Shown: positions 9,172-18,623, counted from the stretch's first letter. The stretch is DNA of 64,000 nucleotides from Lentisphaerae bacterium GWF2_57_35 (GCA_001804865.1 MHBK01000065.1:1-64000); one strand, 5' to 3'. The notes: generated by a model not told the origin, from the sequence alone. Made by a program: numbers and translations.

Positions 9172-10341
9172 ATGTCACATAAAACATACATGTTCACGTC
9201 GGAGTCGGTTACTGAAGGCCATCCGGACAAGCTGTGCGATGGAGTGTCGGATTCCATTTTGGACGCTTGCTTGGCCCAAGATAAGCATAGTCGCGTGGCG
9301 TGCGAATCGTTGGCGAAAACAGGCATGGTCATCGTGGCCGGCGAAATCACAACCCATGCGGTCATCAACTATCCCGAGGTCGTCCGCAACAAGGTGAAGA
9401 AGATCGGCTACAACGATTCCTCCATCGGATTTGACGGCAATACCTGCGCGGTGCTCGTGGCGTTGGACAAGCAGTCCCCGGATATTTCCCAGGGCGTGAC
9501 CAAGGGCGAAGGGTTGTTCAAGGAGCAGGGAGCAGGCGATCAGGGCATGATGTTTGGATATGCTTGCGACGAAACGACGGAATTGATGCCGGCCCCGATC
9601 ATGTTGGCGCACAAGCTTACGCGCGCCCTGTCGAAGAATCGCCGTTCCGGCAAGCTGCCGTTCCTTCGTCCGGACGGCAAATCCCAAGTGACCGTGGTCT
9701 ACGAGAACGACAAACCGGTTCGCGTCGACACGGTGGTCATTTCCACCCAACATTCGCCGGATATCGCCCACAAAAAATTGCAGGCGGCCGTCATCGATCA
9801 AATCATCAAAAAGACCATTCCCGCCAAGTTGCTCGACAAGAAGACCCGTTTTCTCGTCAATCCCACCGGCCGGTTTGTCATTGGCGGCCCGCAAGGCGAT
9901 TGTGGCGTGACAGGACGCAAGATCATTGTCGACACCTACGGCGGCATGGGCCGTCATGGCGGCGGAGCTTTTTCGGGCAAAGATCCCTCCAAGGTCGATC
10001 GTAGCGCGGCTTACATGGCCCGTTATGTGGCCAAGAACATTGTCGCGGCCAAATTGGCCCGTCGATGCGAAGTGCAGTTGGCTTATGCCATCGGCTATCA
10101 CGAACCGGTGTCCGTGCTCGTGAATACCTTTGGAACGGCGATTGCGCCCGACGAAAAGATCGAAGCGGCCATCCGCAAAGTGTTTGGCCTTCGCCCGGCC
10201 CAGATTGTGGAGCAGCTCGATTTGCTGCGCCCGATTTATGAAGAGACCGCCCAGTTTGGTCATTTCGGGCGGAGCGATCAGCTCGATATCTTCACCTGGG
10301 AACGCACGGACAAGGTCGATGCCTTGCTGGATTTGTTCTAA
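9172..10341 (+). CDS. metK: S-adenosylmethionine synthase
   Basis: Makes S-adenosylmethionine from methionine and ATP. The 389-residue chain carries all family signatures: SESVTEGHPDKLCD at the N-terminus, GAGDQGMMFGYA (the hexapeptide motif), the GGxFSGKDPSKVDRSAAY nonapeptide region, and the C-terminal GHFGR. GGAG lies 7 bases before the ATG. Only 42 nt separate it from ptsI, too short for a SAM riboswitch. It may therefore be read through from the upstream operon; a strong terminator follows it. Confidence 0.98.
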   Translation: MSHKTYMFTSESVTEGHPDKLCDGVSDSILDACLAQDKHSRVACESLAKTGMVIVAGEITTHAVINYPEVVRNKVKKIGYNDSSIGFDGNTCAVLVALDKQSPDISQGVTKGEGLFKEQGAGDQGMMFGYACDETTELMPAPIMLAHKLTRALSKNRRSGKLPFLRPDGKSQVTVVYENDKPVRVDTVVISTQHSPDIAHKKLQAAVIDQIIKKTIPAKLLDKKTRFLVNPTGRFVIGGPQGDCGVTGRKIIVDTYGGMGRHGGGAFSGKDPSKVDRSAAYMARYVAKNIVAAKLARRCEVQLAYAIGYHEPVSVLVNTFGTAIAPDEKIEAAIRKVFGLRPAQIVEQLDLLRPIYEETAQFGHFGRSDQLDIFTWERTDKVDALLDLF

Positions 10342-10366
10342 GACAGCTGCGTAAGACAAGCATTCA

Positions 10367-10397
10367 ACGGGCCGGAGGCAACTCCGGCCCGTTTTTT
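10367..10397 (+). terminator. Rho-independent terminator after metK
   Basis: A perfect 11-bp stem (ACGGGCCGGAG / CTCCGGCCCGT) with a 4-nt loop is followed directly by a T-run. It lies 26 nt after the metK stop. Confidence 0.93.
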
Positions 10398-10410
10398 GTA
10401 TGCTGCGGTC

Positions 10411-10447
10411 TCAAGAAAACGAAGCCCGTCTTCGGAGAAGCCGGGCC
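10411..10447 (-). terminator. Rho-independent terminator for the glycoside hydrolase gene
   Basis: On the - strand, GCCCGGCTTC, a short loop, then GAAGACGGGC form a stem, followed by TTCGTTTTC. It is downstream of the stop at 10461. Nearly the same hairpin follows the yihY-like gene at 35761-35785. Confidence 0.7.
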
Positions 10448-10460
10448 ACCTGCATGATCT

Positions 10461-12389
10461 CTATTCGACCCGAATGGATTTTAACTCCGCGACAAAGGGT
10501 TTTTGTCCGCTGGGGAAGAAAAGGTGAATACTGGCCAGAGCATCCAGATCGACGACTTTATTGCCCCGCTGGTTGCCGTAGCCGGTGCTGGTTTCCATGA
10601 CCTGCAATCTGAAGATCGTTTGATTCCAGCCGTTCGTCAGGGTGGCTGGGGCCGTCGCGTAGGACTCGCCGTCGGCAAATCCGAAGCCGCGAAAGGTCTG
10701 GCTTTCGATGGGGCCATTGCCGGATTCGTTTAAGCCCACGGCCATCCGGACGCCGTCCGGCGCCAGAATTTCCACCACCACTTGCGTGGCGCCCAGGAGG
10801 TTGGCGGAGCCATCCGGATTGGAGGCCAGCGCAGAAAGGGGATTGAAGGTGATGCCGCATCCCCAGCCGGAGCCCGGCTTGACGTCAAGCCGTAGCGATG
10901 ATTGGTCGGTGGGTTCCACCTCGATGGAGGCCCCTTGCGCCAAATCGCCCCAGATGAAGGTGGGCGATTCGGCATCGGCAAAAACGATCGGATGCGGCAA
11001 CGGCTTCTCGATGCCGCGGACGGAAATTTCGCGATAATCGGCCAGCACCAGGGGATCGTAAGCGGGCAGAGGAACGGAGCTTTGTTCATGAATGGCGTTG
11101 GCCTGGCCGTTGATCTCCGTAATGGCGGCCAGCAGATTGGAATACGGCCGGTCGTAAATATCGACCAAACCGTAATTGCAGTCCTCTCCGTCGAAACGGC
11201 CCGTGGGCGGTTGATCGTGGTACATGAACCAATCGTATCCCAGCATGTAAGGTTGGGAGAGAACAGCGCCGGAATACGAGCGGAAGGCGCGAGTCCGATC
11301 TTCCTGGGTGGCCACGGTCACATCGGCGCCTTTGCTGTTCGGGCACCCCGACGAGTTTTCCATGGCTCGCCAGGAAAATTCCGTGATCATGACGGGTTTC
11401 CCGGTCAGCGCAAAAATAGCGCCCACCTGGTTGGTATCGAAGATTCCTGTTTTGCGGTAGTGGTTGACGCTGATCGCATCGGCATATTTGCCGCAGGCTT
11501 TCATGACCGGCTCATAGGCCCGCTCCGCGAATCGACTGCCTAGAATGAGGTGGTTGGAGTCGTGACGCCGGATCGCTTCGGCGCACAATTTGTAGTATTG
11601 TTCGGCCACGACGCCGGACCAGGCGATGACGGCTTTGCGGGACGGATAGACGATCGGAAGGATTTGTCGGGCCGCTTTTAACTCGTCAAAAGAGTCTGCA
11701 TCGACCTCCCATTCGGCTTTGAGTTCGTCGATGCGATTGGAATAGAACGTGCGCAGAAACTCGACCGCCTGGCTTTTCCCTGCCGCCGTTTCGGGCAGTT
11801 CCATATACCGGGAGAGCAGGGAAATATTTGGACTGGTCGGCCAACCTCTTTCTCCATACCAGGGCAATTCGTTGTTCACGAAATAGCCGATCAAATACTC
11901 GTTCGTGGCCTGCGGAGCCACTTGTTCGCGGGCGGTTTTTTCGATGTCCTGGGCATAGCTCTCGGAAAAGACGTCGATCAAGCGCGAATCGTTCTGACCC
12001 CAGGGACCGAACCAGACGACGCGGGTGTGGTACATGGGCGTGTGCTCATAAAGGTATTCGTGGCTCCAGGCGGCAACGGTGGTGAAATTCCAGCTTTTCA
12101 ACCGGGCCTCGGCGTCCCGTGCCCATGCGGCGACATCGTTATGGTACTTTGGCAGCACGTTATACCGTCGGCCATCCTTGGCTTGGGTTTGGTCCTGGGC
12201 GGCCACGACATCCACGCCCAGGGATAGAAACCGCTCATTCCCCCGGACAAACCAGTAGCGATGGTCGATTTTACGAATTTGAACGTAGGTGGTCATGGAG
12301 GGGGGGCTTTCCTTCGGGATTTGGCAGCCGGTGAACCAGATGACGCTCGCGGCTGCCAGGGTGAATACTGAAAAACGGGTTATGTGCAT
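10461..12389 (-). CDS. Lipoprotein glycoside hydrolase, TIM-barrel (agarase/GH-A clan-like)
   Basis: A 642-residue predicted lipoprotein: basic MHITR, a hydrophobic stretch, then FTGC as lipobox. The barrel region shows NNELPW (about residues 170-176), typical of an acid/base Glu after Asn in clan GH-A. It also has VMITEFSWR (around 370), a likely nucleophile Glu. A C-terminal beta-sandwich of about 170 residues follows, resembling a carbohydrate-binding domain. The overall look is nearest to agarase-type enzymes; the substrate cannot be read. ATG 12389 is chosen because AAGGAG lies 9 bases upstream, inside a longer frame that starts at 12410. It diverges from the MATE gene. Confidence 0.8.
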   Translation of the reverse strand: MHITRFSVFTLAAASVIWFTGCQIPKESPPSMTTYVQIRKIDHRYWFVRGNERFLSLGVDVVAAQDQTQAKDGRRYNVLPKYHNDVAAWARDAEARLKSWNFTTVAAWSHEYLYEHTPMYHTRVVWFGPWGQNDSRLIDVFSESYAQDIEKTAREQVAPQATNEYLIGYFVNNELPWYGERGWPTSPNISLLSRYMELPETAAGKSQAVEFLRTFYSNRIDELKAEWEVDADSFDELKAARQILPIVYPSRKAVIAWSGVVAEQYYKLCAEAIRRHDSNHLILGSRFAERAYEPVMKACGKYADAISVNHYRKTGIFDTNQVGAIFALTGKPVMITEFSWRAMENSSGCPNSKGADVTVATQEDRTRAFRSYSGAVLSQPYMLGYDWFMYHDQPPTGRFDGEDCNYGLVDIYDRPYSNLLAAITEINGQANAIHEQSSVPLPAYDPLVLADYREISVRGIEKPLPHPIVFADAESPTFIWGDLAQGASIEVEPTDQSSLRLDVKPGSGWGCGITFNPLSALASNPDGSANLLGATQVVVEILAPDGVRMAVGLNESGNGPIESQTFRGFGFADGESYATAPATLTNGWNQTIFRLQVMETSTGYGNQRGNKVVDLDALASIHLFFPSGQKPFVAELKSIRVE

Positions 12390-12499
12390 TGTCGAACGCT
12401 CCTTCTGCATGCAGATTCTATAGGTTGGCTGGGTGTTTCATCAATCTGAAATGCCCGCAAGTTGTCCTTTTGAAGAAATCCCACTATAGTGCAGGCGGC

Positions 12500-13864
12500 A
12501 TGAAAGCAGCCGCGTCCAAACGCAAGCATATGATAATCGATGCGCATCCCAGCCGGGCCATTCTCGGTCTGGCGACGCCGATGTTGGTGGGCGCGGTGCT
12601 GCAAAATGTGCAGAGCTTGATCGACTTGTTTTGGGTGGGACGTTTGGGTCCGCAGGCGGTGGCCGCGGTAGCCATCAGCGGCACGATTCTCATGGTGCTG
12701 TTTCCCATGCTGATGGGTTTGGGCGCCGGGACCGTGGCTTTGGTGTCCCGGGCGGTGGGGGGCCAACGTTATGACGAAGCCAGCCATGCCGCCACGCAGT
12801 CGCTCATGCTGGCGTTTGTCTTTGGCGGTCTTTCGGCTTTGATCGGCTGGTATTATACGGACGAGTTCTTTGCCTTGCTGGGCTCGGGTGCGGAGGTGGC
12901 TGTCGAAGGCCGCGATTATCTGCGGATCACGCTGCTGGGAAGTCTTACGGTGTTCGTTTTATTTATGGGCAATGCCGCTCTTCAGGGCGCGGGCGATACC
13001 TTGACGCCCATGTACATCATGGCGGTTGCCAATCTATTGAACATTGTACTGGATCCATTGTTCATTTTCGGCGTGGGACCATTTCCGGCTTTGGGCGTCA
13101 AAGGAGCGGCTTGGGCAACCCTTATCGCCCAAGGGGTGGCGGCGGGAGGGGCCGTCTTCATTCTGCTGAGTGGGCGGGCTCAGCTTCATCTTCGTCCTCG
13201 GCTGTGGATGCCCGATCTGGCCCTGTCGTGGCGCATTCTGCGCATTGGGCTGCCGGGTTCGGGACAAATGCTGACCCGAAGCCTCATGAGCGCCGTCATG
13301 ATGCGCATTGTGGCGAGTTTTGGAACGGCGGCGGTCGCGGCGTACGGCATCGGGATGAGATATCACATGATTGTCCTGATGCCGGCTTTTGCGCTGGGCG
13401 GCGCTGCGGCCACCATGGTCGGCCAGAATCTGGGCGCCGGCAAACCCGACCGAGCCCATCATGCTTCGTGGTTGGCCACCTTCATGGACATGGCCCTTAT
13501 GGTGGTCGCTTCCCTGGCCATGATCTTCTTTGCTCAGGAGTTGATGCAGTGGTTTACCGACGATCCGCAAGTGATCGCTCTGGGCGCCCGCTATCTGATT
13601 ATTGTCTCGCCGTTCTACATTCTGGCCGCGCTGGGCATTGTACTGGGGCGCGCCTTGAACGGGGCAGGGGACAGCCTGGCGCCGATGATCTGCACCGTGA
13701 TCAGTCTGTGGGGGCTGCAAGTGCCGTTGGCCATTGTTTTGGCTCGGACTTGGACTCCTTCGCTCGAGGGCGTCTGGTGGGCTATTGGCGCCTCCATGAC
13801 CGTGCATGGCTTGTTGATTACAGCCTGGTTCGAAACCGGGCGCTGGCGGCATAAGAAGGTCTGA
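12500..13864 (+). CDS. MATE family multidrug/Na+ efflux transporter
   Basis: A 454-residue integral membrane protein with about 12 hydrophobic segments. It has features of the MATE/DinF family: an N-terminal PxxxxxxLQNVQSLIDLFWVGRLG helix, GNAALQGAGDT at the end of helix 5, and its internal repeat GRALNGAGDSLAPM in the second half. Such proteins export cationic compounds with Na+ or H+. The start is uncertain: ATG 12500 gives the usual length, while an earlier ATG at 12389 would add a non-family leader overlapping the divergent gene's start. It converges with corA, 18 nt apart. Confidence 0.92.
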   Translation: MKAAASKRKHMIIDAHPSRAILGLATPMLVGAVLQNVQSLIDLFWVGRLGPQAVAAVAISGTILMVLFPMLMGLGAGTVALVSRAVGGQRYDEASHAATQSLMLAFVFGGLSALIGWYYTDEFFALLGSGAEVAVEGRDYLRITLLGSLTVFVLFMGNAALQGAGDTLTPMYIMAVANLLNIVLDPLFIFGVGPFPALGVKGAAWATLIAQGVAAGGAVFILLSGRAQLHLRPRLWMPDLALSWRILRIGLPGSGQMLTRSLMSAVMMRIVASFGTAAVAAYGIGMRYHMIVLMPAFALGGAAATMVGQNLGAGKPDRAHHASWLATFMDMALMVVASLAMIFFAQELMQWFTDDPQVIALGARYLIIVSPFYILAALGIVLGRALNGAGDSLAPMICTVISLWGLQVPLAIVLARTWTPSLEGVWWAIGASMTVHGLLITAWFETGRWRHKKV

Positions 13865-13882
13865 GCGCGAAGGTACTGGGGA

Positions 13883-14869
13883 TCAATACCAACCCTTGCG
13901 GCGGATATACCAGAAAAGCAGGGCGGTCCAGCCCAGGGTGAGGGAAATGATCCAGGCGTACGCATAAGGCCAGGTCGGCCACGCCGTGTTCGGCATGTGC
14001 TGGATGTTCATGCCGTAGAAGCTGGTCACGGCCAAAATGGGCATGGTGAGCGTGGCCAGCACGGTCAGAACTTTGATGACGCGATTGACCTGCATTTGCT
14101 GAAGATTGAGGTGCATTTGCATGATATTGGTCAACGAATCGCGGTAGTTGTCCGCCAGCGTGCTGATGCGGACAAGTTGATCGAGCAAATCGCGGAAGTA
14201 CGGCAGCAGATGCGCCCGGAATACCTTGAAAAATTCGCCGCGGGCAATGCGTGCGATGACTTCGCGCTGGGGCGTGATGATCTGGCGTAAATGGGAAACT
14301 TCGTTCTTCAGTTTTACGACATCGTTCATGATGTCGGTCGTATCTTCGGAGGTCAGCACCTTTTTCTCCAGGTTGGCCAATTCTCCGGACAGCTCGTTCA
14401 GGGCCGGCTGATAGTTGTCGAGCAGGACGTCGAGAATGTGATACGTCAGCCGGTCCGGCGCGCGGGCAATGGTCGGGGCGTTTCGCTGGACGCGCTCGAT
14501 GATGGTGTTGGTGCTTCGCAAAGGCTCTTCGTGATAGGTCACAAAAAAGTTTTTGCCGATGAACATGTTGAGTTCGGTGGTCGAGAACTCGTGGGAACTG
14601 TGCAGATAGTCGACGGCATGGATGACCATGAAAACATAGGTTTCGTAATCGTCGATTTTCGGGCGTTCGCTGACGGCGACGCAGTCTTCGATGGCCAGGG
14701 GATGGAAATTGAAGACGTCCTGCAGGAGCGCCTTGATTTCCTCCGGGGTGGGCTTTTCGGCGTCGACCCAAATCTGGACATCCTCGTCATAGAGGAGCAC
14801 GCGCAGCACATCCAGGCCCACGTCCTGGTTGAGTAGTTTCCCCTGGCTGAATATGAAGGAGCGAATCAT
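13883..14869 (-). CDS. corA: Magnesium/cobalt transporter CorA
   Basis: A 328-residue protein with the CorA layout: a long cytoplasmic N-terminal funnel (FNFHPLAIEDC, residues about 53-63), a long coiled helix, and two C-terminal membrane helices separated by the signature YGMN (Gly-Met-Asn at 286-288). It ends in basic IRRKGWY. It forms a pentameric channel for Mg2+ uptake. ATG 14869 has AAGGA upstream. It stands alone, between convergent MATE and the ROK gene. Confidence 0.95.
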   Translation of the reverse strand: MIRSFIFSQGKLLNQDVGLDVLRVLLYDEDVQIWVDAEKPTPEEIKALLQDVFNFHPLAIEDCVAVSERPKIDDYETYVFMVIHAVDYLHSSHEFSTTELNMFIGKNFFVTYHEEPLRSTNTIIERVQRNAPTIARAPDRLTYHILDVLLDNYQPALNELSGELANLEKKVLTSEDTTDIMNDVVKLKNEVSHLRQIITPQREVIARIARGEFFKVFRAHLLPYFRDLLDQLVRISTLADNYRDSLTNIMQMHLNLQQMQVNRVIKVLTVLATLTMPILAVTSFYGMNIQHMPNTAWPTWPYAYAWIISLTLGWTALLFWYIRRKGWY

Positions 14870-14986
14870 GACGCCGATATCCTTGTGCGCCGGCGGTTTT
14901 TTTGTTGCCTTTGTCCCGGCGACACGAGGGAGAAAGTGACACTCCGTTGCCGCGATTTCAAGGCAAAAGCGAAGGGCGGTGATCGA

Positions 14987-15970
14987 TTACCGGGGCGCGT
15001 CTCGCATGCGTTGCCATTCCGTGGCCGCAATGGCCAGGGCGCTGAGATCTCCAATTCGGGCGCCCAGGGCGCTGGGGACGATGCGGCAGGCGTCTATGGC
15101 GGGTTTCCACCCGAAACGGGGCAGCGCTTTTTTCAGCGGTTCGAGCAGCAGCTCGCCGGCATGAATGGCGATGGTTCCCATGACAATGACTTCAGGATTC
15201 ATGAACATGATGACGTTGCCTACCCCCTGCGCCAGCCGTTCGATGTACTCTTCCCAAGCGTGCAGCGCAAACGGGTCCTTGAGGCGAACCGCCTCTGCAA
15301 AGCATTTGAAGTCGATTTTCCGGGGGTCGCCGCCGGCTTGGTCCAGGATGGCGGTCCGAAGGCCCTGCGCCACGATTTGCTCCCGAAGCCGGTTGGCCAC
15401 GTTCATGCCGCCGCAGTAGATTTCCAGGCACCCTCGCAGCCCGCAAGGGCAGGGCGGGCCGTGGATGTCGAGGACGTGATGTCCGATTTCGCCGGCCAGA
15501 TCGTTCGTGCCCTGTACGACATGGCCATCCACCACAAAACCGGCGCCAAGACCGGTGCTCATGGTCAGGTAAACCAGGTTCGGAACGCCCTTGCAAGAGC
15601 CATACAAATATTCGGCCAGCGCGCAGGCGTTGGCGTCGTTGTTCATGAACGTCGGGCGTCCAAGGGCTTGTGTGAATAATTGGACGAGCGGCACGTTCTT
15701 CCAGCCCTTCATGTTGGGCGGTTCGAGCATCAGTTGTTGCTTCAAGGACACGGGGCCGGGCGCCGAAATGCCCACCGACATGATGCCCGCGAGGGGAATG
15801 CCGGTTTCGGCCAAGACCTCCCGGGCCAGTTCCACGATCCGCCGGATGCCGGTTTCGCAGCCTTCCTCCGGGCGTGTGGGAATCCGCTTGGATAGGACGA
15901 TGTGTCCGTCTTCCGTGCCGATGCAGACGGCCGATTTGGTGCCTCCGATGTCGATGCCTAGAAAATGCAT
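14987..15970 (-). CDS. ROK family sugar kinase (glucokinase-like)
   Basis: A 327-residue ATP-dependent hexose kinase. It has the ATP-binding DIGGTK (7-12), the catalytic NNDANACALAE, STGLGAGFV, and the zinc-binding ROK signature (GHH..., then CPCGLRGCLE). No N-terminal helix-turn-helix is present, so it is a kinase rather than a repressor. The start at 15970 is 2 nt after the stop of the response-regulator gene, so the two are translationally linked. With amylase and other hydrolases nearby, glucose phosphorylation is plausible; the substrate is not proven. Confidence 0.92.
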   Translation of the reverse strand: MHFLGIDIGGTKSAVCIGTEDGHIVLSKRIPTRPEEGCETGIRRIVELAREVLAETGIPLAGIMSVGISAPGPVSLKQQLMLEPPNMKGWKNVPLVQLFTQALGRPTFMNNDANACALAEYLYGSCKGVPNLVYLTMSTGLGAGFVVDGHVVQGTNDLAGEIGHHVLDIHGPPCPCGLRGCLEIYCGGMNVANRLREQIVAQGLRTAILDQAGGDPRKIDFKCFAEAVRLKDPFALHAWEEYIERLAQGVGNVIMFMNPEVIVMGTIAIHAGELLLEPLKKALPRFGWKPAIDACRIVPSALGARIGDLSALAIAATEWQRMRDAPR

Positions 15971-15972
15971 GG

Positions 15973-16695
15973 TTAAATATCCAGTATTTGCAGGGCCCGG
16001 GGATCGTTGCTCGAAGCGCTGGACAGATAGGGAATGGTTCGGTATTCGCTGATGCCCTGGAGCCGGTGCAGGATGTCGGCAATGCCCTGGGAGGCATTCA
16101 GGCAATTCTGAATCATGTCCTTCATGTCCGGCGAGGATTCCTTCATTTGCATCATTTGAAGATAGGCCATGATGACCATGGCGGGCTGGCCGAGGTGGTG
16201 ACAGGCCGTGGCAACGCTGGTGATCATGGCCCGCTGCCTTTCCGCCTGCAGGAGCTGCTCGCGTTGATACTCCAAGGCCCGCTTCATCTGGAGCCGCTCC
16301 ATGGCGTTGATGATGGCTCGGAGCAGCTCGCTTTCGCGGATGGATTCTTTGACCAGGTAATCCATGGCGCCGGCTTTCATCGCCTCCACGGCGACCGCCT
16401 CGTCGCCTTCGCCGGTGATCATGATGACGGCCGTGCCCGGGGATTGCTGGATGATCTTTTTCAGCCAGTGCAAGCCGTCGCCGCCGGGCATCTGGAAATC
16501 CAGCAGAACGCAGTCGATGGAGTTTCGGGTCAGCCGCTCCATGGCTTCCTGGCCGGTGGAGGCTTCGTAGACGTCGCGAATGCCGTTGCGGGAAATGAGT
16601 TGGAGAAGTTTGCCGATACTTCGACGGAACAGTTCGTTGTCATCGACGACCAATAGGCTCTTGGGAATATGATGACTCTCAAGCGCTTCACTCAT
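15973..16695 (-). CDS. Response regulator fused to a histidine-kinase-like DHp helix pair lacking the ATPase domain
   Basis: A 240-residue protein. Residues 12-125 are a receiver domain with the acidic pair Asp18/Asp19, phospho-acceptor Asp66 (LLDFQMP), Thr94 and Lys116. A helix of about 35 residues follows, then ACHHLGQP (His166/His167...Pro171), which looks like an H-box, and a second helix. No N, G1 or G2 boxes follow, so there is no kinase ATPase domain. It may act as a phosphotransfer or dimerisation protein. Start ATG 16695 has a perfect AAGGAGG. The longer upstream frame is spurious and overlaps the broken gene at 16773-17401. It precedes the ROK gene by 2 nt. Confidence 0.87.
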   Translation of the reverse strand: MSEALESHHIPKSLLVVDDNELFRRSIGKLLQLISRNGIRDVYEASTGQEAMERLTRNSIDCVLLDFQMPGGDGLHWLKKIIQQSPGTAVIMITGEGDEAVAVEAMKAGAMDYLVKESIRESELLRAIINAMERLQMKRALEYQREQLLQAERQRAMITSVATACHHLGQPAMVIMAYLQMMQMKESSPDMKDMIQNCLNASQGIADILHRLQGISEYRTIPYLSSASSNDPRALQILDI

Positions 16696-16772
16696 GGGGC
16701 CTCCTTGTACGCGATCATTTCTAGCAGGAGCCGGAGCCCTTGTCCAAACATCTCCGTTGGCTGGCAGAAGTA

Positions 16773-17401
16773 TCAGGGGTGGTATTCGCTGATGAAGTAA
16801 AACCGTTGTGCGGCATGGGTGATGGGACTGACAAACGAATTGAGCGAAGGGGTCGCCACGATGTTGGATTGCAGCGGGTAGAATCCCTTGAAAAGATTGG
16901 TTGAGGTCATGATGACATATTCGTATCCGTTGCGGCTGGTCCATTGGAATCCAGGGCCCTGACCGGCGGCCGGCGCTTGAACCGACACCAGATCGGGGGT
17001 TGGCAAGGCGGCGGATTGCGCTCGAATTTCGATGTCGTCGATGTAGGAGCGCCCGTTGTAGTTCGTCCAACTGAAATAGGTTTCGGGCGGTGGATTGGCC
17101 AGGTTTCAACCAGCGGGCCGGGATCTGCGCTTCCTGGCAGCGGGGCTGGATGCGTGGAAGGATGCCGGGTGAAAAAATGCGCTTTTTCCTCGGCGGACAT
17201 GTTGAAAATCCTGTTCGTGGCCACCGTAAACGCATATCCGTTGAAGGCGATTTTTGCCTGGAGGGTATCGAGGGAGTCGCCTTGGCTGAAGGGCTCCGGC
17301 TCCGCCTGGCGAGACGCGGCCTGCAGGCTCCAAGGTGCGGCCATCGTGGATAGGATCAAGATTCCGATTCCTGTAGAAAATGGCCATGCTGACCGTTTCA
17401 T
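16773..17401 (-). pseudogene. Secreted surface protein with C-terminal module, broken by a one-base frameshift
   Basis: The start ATG 17401 has AGGAGG six bases upstream and encodes a signal peptide (KRSAWPF...SLQA). Reading is sensible to ...GPLVETW (about 17099). It must then shift by one base to continue as ANPPPETYFSW...YIDDIEIRA, through a module ending RFYFISEYHP at 16773. Adding one G in the TGG|CC stretch at about 17097-17100 restores a 209-residue protein. The end module resembles those of the proteins at 1-2457 and 20606-27211. It is either a real decayed gene or a sequencing error. Confidence 0.8.
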
Positions 17402-17521
17402 GCGTTCCTCCTGAAAGACTTTTGGCAAGCCGGGACTTTTGCCGTGGACTACGCTAAAGAATACCGGAAAAAGCCGGTAAAGTTCAGTCGGACTCTTCGC
17501 AAGAAAATGGCAGAGAAGGCC

Positions 17522-18535
17522 CTATGGACGCCACTGGTAGAGAAATCGAGGCGTGGCGGGTTTTAGCAGGCTCATGGGAGAAAGCGGCGCGCGGGCTTGC
17601 GACAACCTATCGAAGAAACTGGTGGCTTGTTCGTAGCGTATAAACTTGACCTGATCTTCCTCCAGCACGGCATGCGTCCGGCTGACCACGTCGTCCCAAT
17701 AGCCGATTTCGTCGATGAACCGGGTCTCCAGGGCCACCTCCGCGGAAAAGATGCGGCCATCGGCCATGTCGATCAGTTTGTCTTCGTCAATGGGCCGCGA
17801 GTTTTGGACGATGTTGAAGAAGCGCTGGTAAAACGCGTCCACCGTGGCTTGAAGGATGGCCACATGCACCGGAGAAACTTCCCGAAACGGATTGAGCAAG
17901 TCCTTGTTTTCGCTGGACTTGATCGTGACGTCGGTGATGCCTATTTTTTCGCTGAGGCCCTTGAAGTTGATCGACTCCATGATGACGCCGATGGAGCCGA
18001 TAATGGACGTGGGTTCGGCGAGAATCCAGTCGCCGGCCGCGCTCATGTAATAACCGCCCGAGGCGGCCATGCCGGTCACGAAAACAATCACCTTTCGGTT
18101 TTCGTCGCTAGCCTTGAACTCCAGCAAGGCCTGATAAATTTCGTCGCTGGGCGTAATTTCGCCGCCGGGCGAATCGACTTCGAAGACAATCGCTTTCACG
18201 TCGGAATCGTTCTTCGCCGCCCGGATCTGGCGCAGGACGGATTCGACCTGATCGAAGGAAAAGCCGAAGATGTCGCGCTCGACGTTGCGGGTGATGACGC
18301 CCGTGAATCCAATGCGGGCCGCTTTGACTTTGCCTTCGCCGTAAGACCATTTTTCGGTCATCTGGGGGTATTCGTCTTCGGCGTTGCCGGTGAAGCCGGC
18401 GGACGTTTTCTTCCCGAGCAAGGCGGCCATCAGGCCTGCATTCATTGCCAGGCTAAGCAGCAATCCCCCGCCCAAGAAGACCAAGGCAACCCAAAACCCT
18501 GCATGCGAACATTTCCTGCCGTTATTCATTTGCAT
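17522..18535 (-). CDS. sppA: Signal peptide peptidase SppA, 36K type (S49 family)
   Basis: A membrane-anchored serine protease that degrades cleaved signal peptides. The 337-residue chain has an N-terminal membrane helix (about 13-40). The S49 fold has VDSPGGE (120-126), the nucleophile Ser159 in GMAASGGYYMS, and Lys211 as general base; the 52-residue Ser-Lys spacing matches B. subtilis SppA. The single-domain length fits the short form. It diverges from the glycosyltransferase-like gene. Confidence 0.93.
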   Translation of the reverse strand: MQMNNGRKCSHAGFWVALVFLGGGLLLSLAMNAGLMAALLGKKTSAGFTGNAEDEYPQMTEKWSYGEGKVKAARIGFTGVITRNVERDIFGFSFDQVESVLRQIRAAKNDSDVKAIVFEVDSPGGEITPSDEIYQALLEFKASDENRKVIVFVTGMAASGGYYMSAAGDWILAEPTSIIGSIGVIMESINFKGLSEKIGITDVTIKSSENKDLLNPFREVSPVHVAILQATVDAFYQRFFNIVQNSRPIDEDKLIDMADGRIFSAEVALETRFIDEIGYWDDVVSRTHAVLEEDQVKFIRYEQATSFFDRLSQARAPLSPMSLLKPATPRFLYQWRP

Positions 18536-18623
18536 ACCTCGATAGAATTGCAGATGCGCTAAACTTAAACTACGTTATCATATTCCTCGCTGTTTGGGCA
18601 GGACTAAAACGGAAAGCTGGCGC

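Noticed and set aside
16696..17235. 180-residue N-terminal extension of the response regulator
   Set aside because: Low-complexity shadow frame across the frameshifted gene; a perfect AAGGAGG marks the start at 16695.
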